From Sialis fuliginosa (lineage: Eukaryota > Arthropoda > Insecta > Megaloptera > Sialidae): 64,000 nt of DNA. Positions 21,011 through 31,545 of this stretch are shown here, one piece after another (within the stretch, counting starts at the first letter, position 1; each line of letters starts with the position of its first letter). The DNA lies in the NCBI GenBank assembly GCA_961205875.1, contig OY540818.1:19008761-19072760 (forward strand), given 5' to 3'. The notes below the pieces were generated by a model, which made no database searches, was not told the DNA's origin, and saw only the letters and a program-made list of their open reading frames with translations. A program made the position numbers and the translations under genes.

Positions 21011-21767
21011 CTACGTCTTATTTTCTTGTATTTTAGTTGATATTTGTATGACGAGTTGAAGTTCACTGTAGGAAATTTCACTAAAAAATTTAGAATTTTT
21101 GATTTCGTTAAAAATATGTTTATTGTATAGAAAATGACGTGAAAAGTTGTTTGTTTCAAACCGCAGGTCTGTATCTCAAACCGTTCTTGAGATATAGGCT
21201 CTTAAAATTTTAGTTTTTTCAAATTTTTGGAGAAAAAAGGCCATAACTTTTGAACGGGTGGTCGGAATTAATTTTAGTTCACGGATTTGGAATCAGCGTT
21301 TAAAAATCTATATAATGACATGTATAATACCTTAAAACTCGAAAAAAAAAAATTCGCGAAAAATCGAAAAAATTCAAAGGGGTATACCTTAAAAAAATGT
21401 CGATTTTTGACAAAAAATTTTTTGTCGGATTTTAAAGTATTATACATGTCATTATATAGATTTTGACACGCTGATTCTAAATCCGTCAGCTAAAATCAAT
21501 TCCGACCACACGTTCAAAAGTTATGGCCTTTTTTCTCCAAAAATTTGAAAAAACTAAAACTTTGAGAGGCTATATCTCGAGAACGGTTTGAGATACAGAC
21601 CTGCGGTTTGAAACAAACAACTTTTCACGTCATTTTCTATACAATAAACATACTTTTAACAAAATCAAAAATTCTAAATTTTTTAGTGAAATTTCCTGCA
21701 GTAAACTTCAACTCGTCACACAAATATCGATTAAAATACAAGAAAATAAGACGTAGAATCAATTAGT
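21011..21767. mobile_element. Near-perfect palindromic element, copy 2
   Basis: Same family as 10971-11738: arms from CTACGTCTTATTTTCTTG to its complement ending at 21767. Internal blocks AAATGACGTGAAAAGTTGTT and GGCCATAACTTTTGAAC appear in both orientations. A few substitutions separate it from copy 1. Confidence 0.93.
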
Positions 21768-22362
21768 TTTTTGTGTTAAATACAATTGATTATTAATAGT
21801 ACAGGCAATGAAGGGAAAAATTGCCCTGTTTTTGGAACAAATTCGGAGTGGAATGAAATTTGGTACCCATATAGTATACATAATAGTACGTCTGTACACA
21901 AAAGTCCCCATCCATAGGCCGTGTGGAAAAAAAATTACAGCCGTTTGAAATTTAATTTAGTTTTTATTGAATAACTTCAAGACAAATAAAGATACCGAGA
22001 CGTGCCTTACATTAAAATTTTCAAAAATATTTGCTTTACAACTTTATTTCAAAATTTTCTCCAACGTATCTACATAGATTGCTGAAAAATCGCCGTGAAT
22101 CTGAAAACTAAGTGCGTTTAATCAAAAAAATATGTTTAAATGGATTTTTAAGATCTTAAAACTGATAATCGAGACAAATGTCCTCTATAAAAGTTGTAGA
22201 GAATAAAATTTTACAATTTTTTTTGTAAGGTACAACATTCGATGTGTAAATTTTTGTTAGATATTTCTATTTTAAAAAGTCAAAAAAACAAATTTTAATT
22301 TATAAAATCGTATAAATAGCATGCTATGAAAATTAGCATTACATAAGAAAATAACATATTGG

Positions 22363-23056
22363 CAGGGCCGGCCGAACGGCCAGGCGACCCAGGCGACAGC
22401 CTGGGCCGCTAATTTCGTGGGGGCGCCAATTATTTTAAACTTTTTTTCTATGTTCTGTTCTAGGGCGCCAAATTTAAGCTATATATATTTTTTGAATAAT
22501 AGTTTTGATTTTTTCTGCAAAATAATTCATTTTACTTAATAAAATGCTTAATATCAAAAATAAATTATTTATTAAACATTTTTTTACAAAACTTGAAAAG
22601 CACAGTGCCAAATCTGTGGGTGGCTTTGCTAATTCTTGTAACAATTCCGGTTAGTGTAGCTAGTGGTGAAAGAAGTTTTAGTAAATTAAAATAATTCATA
22701 AAAACTTATTTGCAATCGGCTATGATAGAAGATAGGTTGAATAATTTGGCTATTCTTTCAATTGAAAATAAGGTTGTAGCAAACCTCAATTTTGAGACAG
22801 CAATCGATAATTTTGCAGATATGAAAGCCAGGAAGAAATCTTTTATATAATTTTAGTTATATTATATATTATTTATCAATTATATGTTATATTATATTAT
22901 TATATTACACTAATGAATTAATAACAAGATAATTTTCTCACGCTTTTTTTTTTTTGTGCGGATAATTTTTAATGATCGTCACTGTGGCGGTGGAAAGGGG
23001 GGGGGGGGGGGCGTCAAAAGAAATCTCGCCTGGGGCGCCAGAATCGCAAAGGCTAA
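22363..23056 (+). mobile_element. hAT transposon remnant (ZMYM1-like hAT group)
   Basis: It starts CAGGGCCGGCCGAACGGCCA exactly at the end of the foldback left arm. It carries GGGGGCGCC near the left end and GGGGCGCCAGAATCGC near the right, the subterminal signature of this hAT group. The transposase dimerisation domain lies inside (22605-22850). The right terminus is eroded, so no 8-bp duplication can be read. A 15-nt G run stands at 22997-23011. Confidence 0.85.
22605..22850 (+). pseudogene. hAT transposase C-terminal dimerisation domain, broken
   Basis: The frame reads VPNLWVALLILVTIPVSVA, then SGERSFSKLK, an in-frame TAA, then FIKTYLQSAMIEDRLNNLA and ISIENK-like text to a terminal TAA at 22848-22850. 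The xxLWxALxILxTxPVxVASGERSFSKLK block and the following IKxYLxSxMxxxRLxxLAxL block are the hallmark of the hAT C-terminal dimerisation domain. The stop after SKLK disables it, and no upstream DDE-type catalytic region survives in the 240 bp before it. It is a relic and not a source of transposase. Confidence 0.92.
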
Positions 23057-23135
23057 AAAATATTGTACATTTTTGCTAATAGATACCTCTGAAAACATTG
23101 TTCACGAATGTTAACAAGATGCAATTAAGGGTTAA

Positions 23136-25432
23136 GAGCATCACGCACTTAAAGACCTTCGCGTGCTACTTCCCTTTTTAAAAACAAGTTAAAACTAAAA
23201 AAACAAATAAAAACTCATACGCTAACAAAGAAGTAAATTGAATAGTTAATATCTCAGCTTGGTGCGATCGAGGAGACTCCAGTTTTTTTTAAAATGTAGC
23301 TTACACTATTATTTTTAAGAGCATCACGCACTTAAAGACCTTCGCGTGCTCCTTCCCTTTTTAAAAACAAGTTAAAACTAAAAAAAAAACAAATTAAAAC
23401 TCATACGCTAACAAAGAAGTAAATTGAATAGTTAATATCTCAGCTTGGCGCGATCGAAGAGACTCCAGTTTTTTTTTAAAATGTAGCTTACACTATTATC
23501 TTTAAGAGCATCACGCACTTAAAGACCTTCGCGTGCTCCTTCCCTTTTTAAAAACAAGTTAAAACTAAAAAAACAAATTAAAACTCATACGCTAACAAAG
23601 AAGTAAATTGAATAGTTAATATCTCAGCTTGGCGCGATCGAAGAGACTCCAGTTTTTTTTTTAAATGTAGCTTACACTATTATCTTTAAGAGCATCACGC
23701 ACTTAAAGACCTTCGCGTGCTCCTTCCCTTTTTAAAAACAAGTTAAAACTAAAAAAACAAATTAAAACTCATACGCTAACAAAGAAGTAAATTGAATAGT
23801 TAATATCTCAGCTTGGCGCGATCGAAGAGACTCCAGTTTTTTTTTAAAATGTAGCTTACACTATTATCTTTAAGAGCATCACGCACTTAAAGACCTTCGC
23901 GTGCTCCTTCCCTTTTTAAAAACAAGTTAAAACTAAAAAAACAAATTAAAACTCATACGCTAACAAAGAAGTAAATTGAATAGTTAATATCTCAGCTTGG
24001 CGCGATCGAAGAGACTCCAGTTTTTTTTTAAAATGTAGCTTACACTATTATCTTTAAGAGCATCACGCACTTAAAGACCTTCGCGTGCTCCTTCCCTTTT
24101 TAAAAACAAGTTAAAACTAAAAAAACAAATTAAAACTCATACGCTAACAAAGAAGTAAATTGAATAGTTAATATCTCAGCTTGGCGCGATCGAAGAGACT
24201 CCAGTTTTTTTTTAAAATGTAGCTTACACTATTATCTTTAAGAGCATCACGCACTTAAAGACCTTCGCGTGCTCCTTCCCTTTTTAAAAACAAGTTAAAA
24301 CTAAAAAAACAAATTAAAACTCATACGCTAACAAAGAAGTAAATTGAATAGTTAATATCTCAGCTTGGCGCGATCGAAGAGACTCCAGGTTTTTTTTAAA
24401 ATGTAGTTTACACTATTATCTTTAAGAGCATCACGCACTTAAAGACCTTCGCGTGCTCCTTCCCTTTTTAAAAACAAGTTAAAACTAAAAAAACAAATTA
24501 AAACTCATACGCTAACAAAGAAGTAAATTGAATAGTTAATATCTCAGCTTGGCGCGATCGAAGAGACTCCAGTTTTTTTTTAAAATGTAGCTTACACTAT
24601 TATCTTTAAGAGCATCACGCACTTAAAGACCTTCGCGTGCTCCTTCCCTTTTTAAAAACAAGTTAAAACTAAAAAAACAAATTAAAACTCATACGCTAAC
24701 AAAGAAGTAAATTGAATAGTTAATATCTCAGCTTGGCGCGATCGAAGAGACTCCAGTTTTTTTTTAAAATGTAGCTTACACTATTATCTTTAAGAGCATC
24801 ACGCACTTAAAGACCTTCGCGTGCTCCTTCCCTTTTTAAAAACAAGTTAAAACTAAAAAAACAAATTAAAACTCATACGCTAACAAAGAAGTAAATTGAA
24901 TAGTTAATATCTCAGCTTGGCGCGATCGAAGAGACTCCAGTTTTTTTTTTAAATGTAGCTTACACTATTATCTTTAAGAGCATCACGCACTTAAAGACCT
25001 TCGCGTGCTCCTTCCCTTTTTAAAAACAAGTTAAAACTAAAAAAACAAATTAAAACTCATACGCTAACAAAGAAGTAAATTGAATAGTTAATATCTCAGC
25101 TTGGCGCGATCGAAGAGACTCCAGTTTTTTTTTAAAATGTAGCTTACACTATTATCTTTAAGAGCATCACGCACTTAAAGACCTTCGCGTGCTCCTTCCC
25201 TTTTTAAAAACAAGTTAAAACTAAAAAAACAAATTAAAACTCATACGCTAACAAAGAAGTAAATTGAATAGTTAATATCTCAGCTTGGCGCGATCGAAGA
25301 GACTCCAGTTTTTTTTTTTAAATGTAGCTTACACTATTATCTTTAAGAGCATCACGCACTTAAAGACCTTCGCGTACTTCTTCCCTTTTTAAAAACAAGT
25401 TAAAACTAAAAAAACAAATTAAAACTCATACA
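23136..25432 (+). repeat. 184-bp satellite array, about 12.5 units
   Basis: Units start (GAGCATCACGCACTTAAAGA) at 23136, 23319, 23506, 23690, 23874, 24058, 24242, 24426, 24610, 24794, 24978, 25162 and 25347. Most are exactly 184 bp; differences are in the poly-T and poly-A runs. The first unit is more diverged (CTTGGTGCGATCGAGG). The last is cut after AAAACTCATAC. The core GTTAATATCTCAGCTTGGCG followed by CGATC recurs at other loci in the window. No frame stays open and no spacer variation exists, so it is neither coding nor CRISPR. Confidence 0.97.
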
Positions 25433-26984
25433 TCATATTAAAAAAAAAAAACCTAAGAATATTTTATGGAGAGTCTCGATGGGAAATTAAAAAAAATGGT
25501 TACTACTTTCAATAAGAACGATAACATTGATCAAATAGGAATAAAATTCAGTTTCAATTTTTGAGAGAATCACCCATAATTACATAATTTACATAATTTA
25601 ACACATTACATAGATATCAATTTACCACACCGTAATTATAAAACAGCTGTAACTTTTGTCCTATGGCTTCAATGTATGGGGACTTTTTCAGATGCACTCA
25701 CTAATGTATCTACTACGCTTGTTTGAAAATCCCCATTAATTGATACCCCGAAAGAAATGATATAAGCGTATCTGTAAACAGGTATAAAATACATAACAAA
25801 ATATACTTTTATAAAATCGAATTAAACAAATAAATTTATATCTTAACAACCGTTTGATTTAAAAATCAAAATTTTCTATCAAAATGATCATAATTCAATT
25901 GTTCATAATGTACATGCTATACAGAGATACACAATATGTAAATTTCCAAGTAAAAAACGGTTAATAATAAGTGAAAATATGATACATACTAATTTATCAT
26001 ATCAAAATTAAAACAGCTATAATTTTTTTTCCATATCCCCAATTAATGAGGACTTTTGCACATGTCTAATGTAATATAAGTACTACATATGTGCAAATTT
26101 TTATGATACTCTGATTTTGTTCTTATCTAATATCCGTATTTTGAAGATAAAATAAAATGTCTTGAAGATTTATATTTAAAACTATTAAAACATACAATAA
26201 TATTAAATCTAGGGGCTACAAATTACACCTCAGTACATTGTTATCATAATATGTTATTAAAAGTCTTATTTGAAGTATTGGAATTATTAATTACTTTTAT
26301 TTTCATTAATTTTCTATACCAATATGTTATTTTCTTATGTAATGCTAATTTTCATAGCATGCTATTTATACGATTTTATAAATTAAAATTTGTTTTTTTG
26401 ACTTTTTAAAATAGAAATATCTAACAAAAATTTACACATCGAATGCTGTACCTTACAAAAAAAATTGTAAAATTTTATTCTCTACAACTTTTATAGAGGA
26501 CATTTGTCTCGATTATCAGTTTTAAGATCTTAAAAATCCATTTAAACATATTTTTTTGATTAAACGCACTTAGTTTTCAGATTCACGGCGATTTTTCAGC
26601 AATCTATGTAGATACGTTGGAGAAAATTTTGAAATAAAGTTGTAAAGCAAATATTTTTGAAAATTTTAATGTAAGGCACGTCTCGGTATCTTTATTTGTC
26701 TTGAAGTTATTCAATAAAAACTAAATTAAATTTCAAACGGCTGTAATTTTTTTTCCACACGGCCTATGGATGGGGACTTTTGTGTACAGACGTACTATTA
26801 TGTATATTATATGGGTACCAAATTTCATTCCACTCCGAATTTGTTCTATTTAAATCCCTTCGTTGCCTGTACTATAATTTAATATTTAATTTTTTTTAAT
26901 TCGCATAGTTTATGAAAACAAAAGAAATTTCATTTTATGTAGGTGAAGCACACACCACTTTTTTTGTTATTGACCGTATGAAAT

Positions 26985-27150
26985 ATAATTGAAAAAAATC
27001 TCTTTATTAATTCTTTCGATTCAAAAATGGACAAGAGTAAACATCCATTTTAAGATCGTTTTCAAAAGTGATTTTTGTTGTTTACAGAACAGACAAACAG
27101 ACCGACACACAGATAGCATGACGAAAATAGTCAGAATAGATTCATGGAAG
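26985..27150 (-). repeat. Dispersed family with TTTTCGCCATGATGTCTGTG core, copy 1
   Basis: Read on the minus strand this segment contains GACTATTTTCGTCATGCTAT, GTGTGTCGGTCTGTTTG, then GAAAACGATCTTAAAATGG. It matches 31215-31460 and 36015-36230, which lie on the plus strand. A fourth copy is interrupted by the MITE at 43927-44319. Family type unknown; the copies lack coding potential. Confidence 0.7.
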
Positions 27151-27440
27151 GTCAGAAAGGATTTAAAAAATTAAATAAATTTAAATTATAAAAAAAAATA
27201 GTCACCCAAATTCTTCAAAATCATGTATGTGATAACAGTTCTAGAAAAAACATACTAGAGGACTTTCACATATCATACACATACACATAACCCAGCATCA
27301 TTATTCTTTATACTCTTTTATATCTTTCACGTACCCACTGAAATCTGACGAAATGTACAGGGTCATCATAAAGAAACACCCTAACATTCCACTTCTTCTA
27401 GTAAATAATTTATTTGGTTTGAAACTATTTTCTAATAATA

Positions 27441-27778
27441 TACAGTGTATTCCAAGTTAATTGTAGTAACCTTTGGTCAGTTTTAACGATGTGTGATTGG
27501 TGCATTTTGAAATGCCGCCACAAAATTTAATAAAATAGTCATTAGTATTTTGTTTCCAAATTTATGTCTGCCAAAAAATATTATTATAATTTTATCTAGG
27601 GTGCTTAAATTGAGAACAAAATACTGTTGATTAATTTAAAATTTATCAGTTAGTTTCGAGGTGGCATTTCAAATTGCACCAATCACACATCGTTAAATTT
27701 GACCAAAGGTTACTACAACACTTCTAATTGTCCCCATGTTAAATTTCCTATGTCTTAATCAACTTGGAATACACTGTA
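27441..27778. mobile_element. Palindromic TA-target MITE, GTGTATTCCAAGTT family, copy 1
   Basis: Ends are TACAGTGTATTCCAAGTT and AACTTGGAATACACTGTA. Subterminal blocks GTTACTACAA / TTGTAGTAAC and GATTGGTGCATTTTGAAATG / its complement give the element an almost fully palindromic outer half. Copies at 46795-47185 and 51961-52350 are slightly longer. No coding region. Confidence 0.9.
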
Positions 27779-28600
27779 TAATGAATTTCTTATAGACCTA
27801 ATGTTTTCTGCAGGGTATCAAATTAAAATAATAGAATGGAAGAAATCAACGATCTGAAATCCAGATCAAATAAATATCGAAAGAGTTTTTTGTTGGGTCC
27901 AAAAACAATAAAAAAATCTATCTATCTATGAACCAGTTTTGTTATAAATAAAATTAGTAAGTACTTCACGTTATTTTTTTAAGTACGTCAAATACTTTAC
28001 TTATTAAAATCAAGAAAACAGCTCGTAAAAAACCGCATTAAAAGAGCAATAGAAATTTCTCCATTATGCTGTGCTTTTTAATTATTTTTAACTTTTTTTC
28101 AAAATTTAAAAGTGGAAGTATCAAAAACTTTTTACTGGAAGCATTCACAGCTTTGTTATTAGTGTTTCACCATTTTTGATAACAGACCGGATGATATTTT
28201 TTCCAATACCCCTGTATATGTAGCTCTGACGAGAGAGACGCACGTTCGTCATAGTCCTCTCTCACTCCATCAGTCATATGTACAGTGATCTTGAAATGAG
28301 TTCTGTGATTTATGGCCTCGACTGGAGCACACGCATTGTTCGTGCTGGCTAGAACCTGGCTCGGATAGGTTCTAGTTCGCTTTGTCTACACACACCGTGC
28401 CCCCACCCAATCTGCCATCTAACTCAAACCAGTGCTGGATTCGCTATTCGTATCAGAAATTTATATTTTGAAAATTTTCTAAAATTATATTAACAAATTA
28501 TGTTAACAAACAGCTGAGAAAATCATAGTTTTATAAAAGGGGGTGGGGGGGGGGGTCAAATATAATCGGTTCAGTGGTTTTCCTGCTAGAAGCGAATATA
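27779..28600. other. No gene seen; moderately GC-rich patch with a hairpin
   Basis: Positions 28180-28440 are more GC-rich than the surroundings. A 9-bp perfect hairpin, CTAGAACCT-GGCTCGGAT-AGGTTCTAG, lies at 28349-28375. It is not a tRNA: there is no acceptor stem or T-arm of the right spacing. A G run lies near 28540-28554. No convincing frame was found. Confidence 0.4.
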
Positions 28601-29179
28601 TATAGGGTGGTTCGGTTAGGGATACAGATATTTTAGGAGCTGGTTTATTGTGAGTATAAAAAATTGTACGAAAAGGGGGGAGGGTCTGTCTTCAACACTT
28701 TCTGAGCTACAGGATGTTTAAAAAGGTCCTTCAGAGTAGTACTTACAAAAAAAGATTATCTCATAATTTCCAAAGTAACGTAACTAGAGCAACCATAATG
28801 AATTAGTTTCATATAGGTAATTAACTAACATATTTTTCAGTGTTAGCGTTATTGCTAGCCGTGTTGTCAGTTCATAATTTATTTTTTTGAATATTTTTCT
28901 CCAAAAGTACCTGCAATATGTGTCATAATGTTACCCACAAAATTTCCAGTTCTAAATTTGTATTGTGACTATTTTGCTACCCACCCTATTAAATGGAAGA
29001 GTTATACAACTTTTTTATTTAATATTATTTTATTTATTATTACATAATCTTTAAGCATTTGTTGTAGTTTTAAAATTTTGTAAATTACTACTAATAATAG
29101 CTATAGTAGCTCAGAGGGTGTTTAAGATAGACCCCCCTCCCTCCTAAAATATCTGTACCCCAAACCGGACCACCCTGTA
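28601..29179. mobile_element. MITE with AGGGTGGTTCGG ends
   Basis: The left end reads TATAGGGTGGTTCGGTTAGG, then ATATTTTAGGAG. The right end is its complement with small differences: CTCCTAAAATATCTGTACCC and CCGGACCACCCTGTA. About 579 bp, bounded by TA. Non-coding. Ends of this kind are found on insect mariner-like elements. Confidence 0.85.
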
Positions 29180-29594
29180 TATGTAAATACTTTCATCATC
29201 AAACTATTCCAATTATTAAATTACTAAATACTGATTCCCTTAGGGCATTCCCTAGTTCCACCCCTGTCCTCTACCTCCCTTATTCCCCGGCTATAATATT
29301 CACTTTCTATATCGTTGTCTCATCGACCTATGACCCATAATCGATGGTTTGCAGAATTCCTCATAAGTTCTTCACTTAAATTAAACTGATCACCGTGACT
29401 GTCTTTTACTTGTCGAGAGAAAAAAACTATTTTATTGATCGAGGAAGTTATAGGAGTTTCTGCAAATGGTTGTACAAATAATGATGCTTTTAAGAAGGGG
29501 GAGTTTTTTTAAGTTTGCGTGATGCAATGAAGAAGATTTAATAGCTAATAGAATGTTGACGTAAAATTAATAGTACGGTTGAATTTAGTTGACT
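29180..29594. other. No gene seen
   Basis: Unassigned DNA; no repeat partner within the window was noticed and no open frame is notable. Confidence 0.4.
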
Positions 29595-29990
29595 TTTAGT
29601 TATATAAAAACATCTGCCAAGTAAATACACAGTGCTTCCTCGTGCTAAATTCACCAAAGGTAGTTAATTATTCAACAATTTAAATAAAAAATTGCCTGGA
29701 ATTGGTTAACCATTTAATTTTTATACAATTTTACTAAAAAAATATTAGTTCGAAATTTTTCTTAAAACGTATCTGAATATTTTTTCATACATTTTTAATT
29801 TTTTGACAATTTCAATCTAAATCTAAATTTATGCAAATGTCAAAATGACATTTAACACGTCAAAATGACATTTAAAACGACAAAATGACATTTAAAACGT
29901 CAAAATGACATTTAATATATCCAAGCAAATATCAATTTAGAAAAACAAAACGCGAATTTTAAAAATAAATTGAGATAAATCTTTGTTTAT
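29595..29990 (+). repeat. Dispersed repeat, TCCTCGTGCTAAATT family
   Basis: The segment from AGTGCTTCCTCGTGCTAAAT through GGAATTGGTTAACCATTTAA to TTGAGATAAATCTTTG matches 39485-39770 with scattered differences. The 3' part of that second copy continues in common with 57135-57300. No coding content. Confidence 0.8.
29839..29918 (+). repeat. 20-bp minisatellite, four units
   Basis: GTCAAAATGACATTTAAAAC repeats four times with single-base changes. Each unit contains the short palindrome GTCA-TGAC-like half-sites (GTCAAAATGAC). The related dispersed repeat at 39485 has only one degenerate counterpart here, so the expansion is local. Confidence 0.95.
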
Positions 29991-30560
29991 AATTTAAGTA
30001 TTTTTTTTATTTTTCAACGAATATCAGTACAAACATGTTGAGGTTAAACCAGTTTAGTACAGAATTAATTCACCCCCCTTCTCCCCCTTTCTACTGATAT
30101 AAACATTAAAACAGATTAAGTGCATACCATCAGAGAATAGTGTAGTGCAATTTACACTCTACAATGTTACAACAATACGGATTTCGGATTTAATTCGTGA
30201 CACTAAGTTTAACGGATTAATTTATAGCAAGTGCTCCGTATTTAGTCACAAATAATATACCGTTTTGTCTCCACAGATTGTTCAGATGTTGGTTGTATTG
30301 TTTACTAGATTTCAGAGGTCATAACATGATTGTTATTACAGTATATTAATATCGTTTTAATTTAAAGTAAAAAGATACAGAAAAAATATTTATGTCGTTC
30401 AGAAATAAAAACGTGTTGAATTCAGGGTAGATCTGGATGATTATCAAATCTTATAACCAAAAAATTTTATTAAACATATAAAAATTATTATTTATATTGT
30501 AAGTAATGTTATTCCTTTTTATTTTCTTATAATAATAAATTGATGTTTCTATAAAAATTT
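29991..30560. other. No gene seen
   Basis: AT-rich DNA with a short C-rich stretch near 30070-30088. No repeat partner noticed. Confidence 0.4.
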
Positions 30561-30760
30561 AAAATTTGAACGATTAAATATGACCATTTCGGGTTTTAGT
30601 AGAAAAGTTGAAATTTTTAAAAACCTCAAAGTTTCAATTTTTTCAAAATTTTTGAAAAAATTAGTCATAACTTTTGAATGGGTTGTCGGAATTGATTTTA
30701 GTTAATGGATATGAAATCAGCGTGTCAAGATCTATATGATGCTTAAACTGAAAACTTCAA
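30561..30760 (+). repeat. Diverged half of the palindromic element family
   Basis: The text TTAGTCATAACTTTTGAATG, GTCGGAATTGATTTTAGTTA and GAAATCAGCGTGTCAAGATC follows the arm of the palindromes at 10971, 21011 and 55392 at reduced identity. The second arm is not present. Confidence 0.75.
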
Positions 30761-31100
30761 TAACTCTGTGAAAAAAATCGTAGAAAATAAATACTCTTCC
30801 AAAAAACATTTAAAATACGATAGTGATTTTTTTCAAACGACCAAAGTTTTGTAAGTTTTAACCCACTGCGTTTTAGAGTTAGTGGGCGATTGCGTGACTC
30901 CGGGTGGTCTCCGGGTAAATGCTGCAGTACGGAGACACGTAACGATGAATTGTCCGTACCAGGCACATAGCTGCACTCAACCGATTACCAACGATAGAGA
31001 CATGTGTAGTTTTTCTCTCTGTCGCTTTTTCAAGGATATCTGGGAGAAAATAGATTTGCGGTTTTAAACACAGCCCGATAAATGATTTCACAAAATCTTA
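30761..31100. other. Moderately GC-rich stretch with overlapping short frames, no call
   Basis: Open frames exist on both strands at 30757-31091. They overlap each other, none has a recognisable motif, and no splice context supports one over the others. Confidence 0.3.
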
Positions 31101-31545
31101 ATGGCCCCATAAGATGCTATTTAATTTCTTATTGCAAATAATTTACAGGAAAATAGAAAATCTTGATATTTTTTTACTTTCTTATACCATGTATATGAAA
31201 TATACATATAGTATAAGTAAGTATTTTTTTCGAACTCCGGATTTTGATGAAATTATCTATTTTGAACTTCCCTGAATCCATTCTGACTATTTTCGCCATG
31301 ATGTCTGTGTGTCTGTCTGTAAGCGCTGTAACCCAAATACGACAAATCGTAGAAGGGTGAAATTTTATATATGTAAGATTAATTTTTATCTGGGAAGAAA
31401 ACGTCCAATTTTTGAAAACGATCTTTCAATCGGATACGGATGTTTACCTACGTCGATTTTTGAATCTTAACGATGGTGGCCCCCATAAGATGCTATTTAA
31501 TTTCTTATTGCAAATAATTTGCAAGAAAATAGAAAATATTTCTAC
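31101..31545 (+). repeat. Direct repeats around copy 2 of the TTTTCGCCATGATG family
   Basis: CCCATAAGATGCTATTTAATTT followed by CTTATTGCAAATAATTT occurs at about 31104 and again at about 31484. Between them lies copy 2 (31215-31460) of the family also at 36015-36230, with TTTTCGCCATGATGTCTGTG and ACGATCTTTCAATCGGATAC. The flanking direct repeats suggest duplication or an LTR-like or insertion-associated structure, but no termini are clear. Confidence 0.7.

Larger units (their letters stand above)
21796..26875. mobile_element. 5.1-kb foldback element enclosing a hAT piece and a satellite
   Basis: Left arm 21796-22362 and right arm 26321-26875 are inverted copies, with ends ATAGTACAGGCAA and TTGCCTGTACTAT. 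Long perfect blocks include CCATCCATAGGCCGTGTGG and GCATGCTATGAAAATTAGC with their complements. The 3.96 kb between the arms hold the hAT remnant (22363-23056), the 184-bp satellite (23136-25432) and a segment (25433-26320) with degenerate copies of an arm motif (AACAGCTGTAA, then GGGGACTTTTT). No transposase of its own is visible. Confidence 0.85.

Noticed and set aside
23136..25432. CRISPR-like regular array
   Set aside because: The whole 184-bp unit repeats without variable spacers, no cas genes exist, and the context is an animal genome.
30757..31091. Three overlapping frames in a less AT-rich stretch
   Set aside because: They occupy both strands, none has recognisable sequence, and the region begins inside a diverged palindrome copy.
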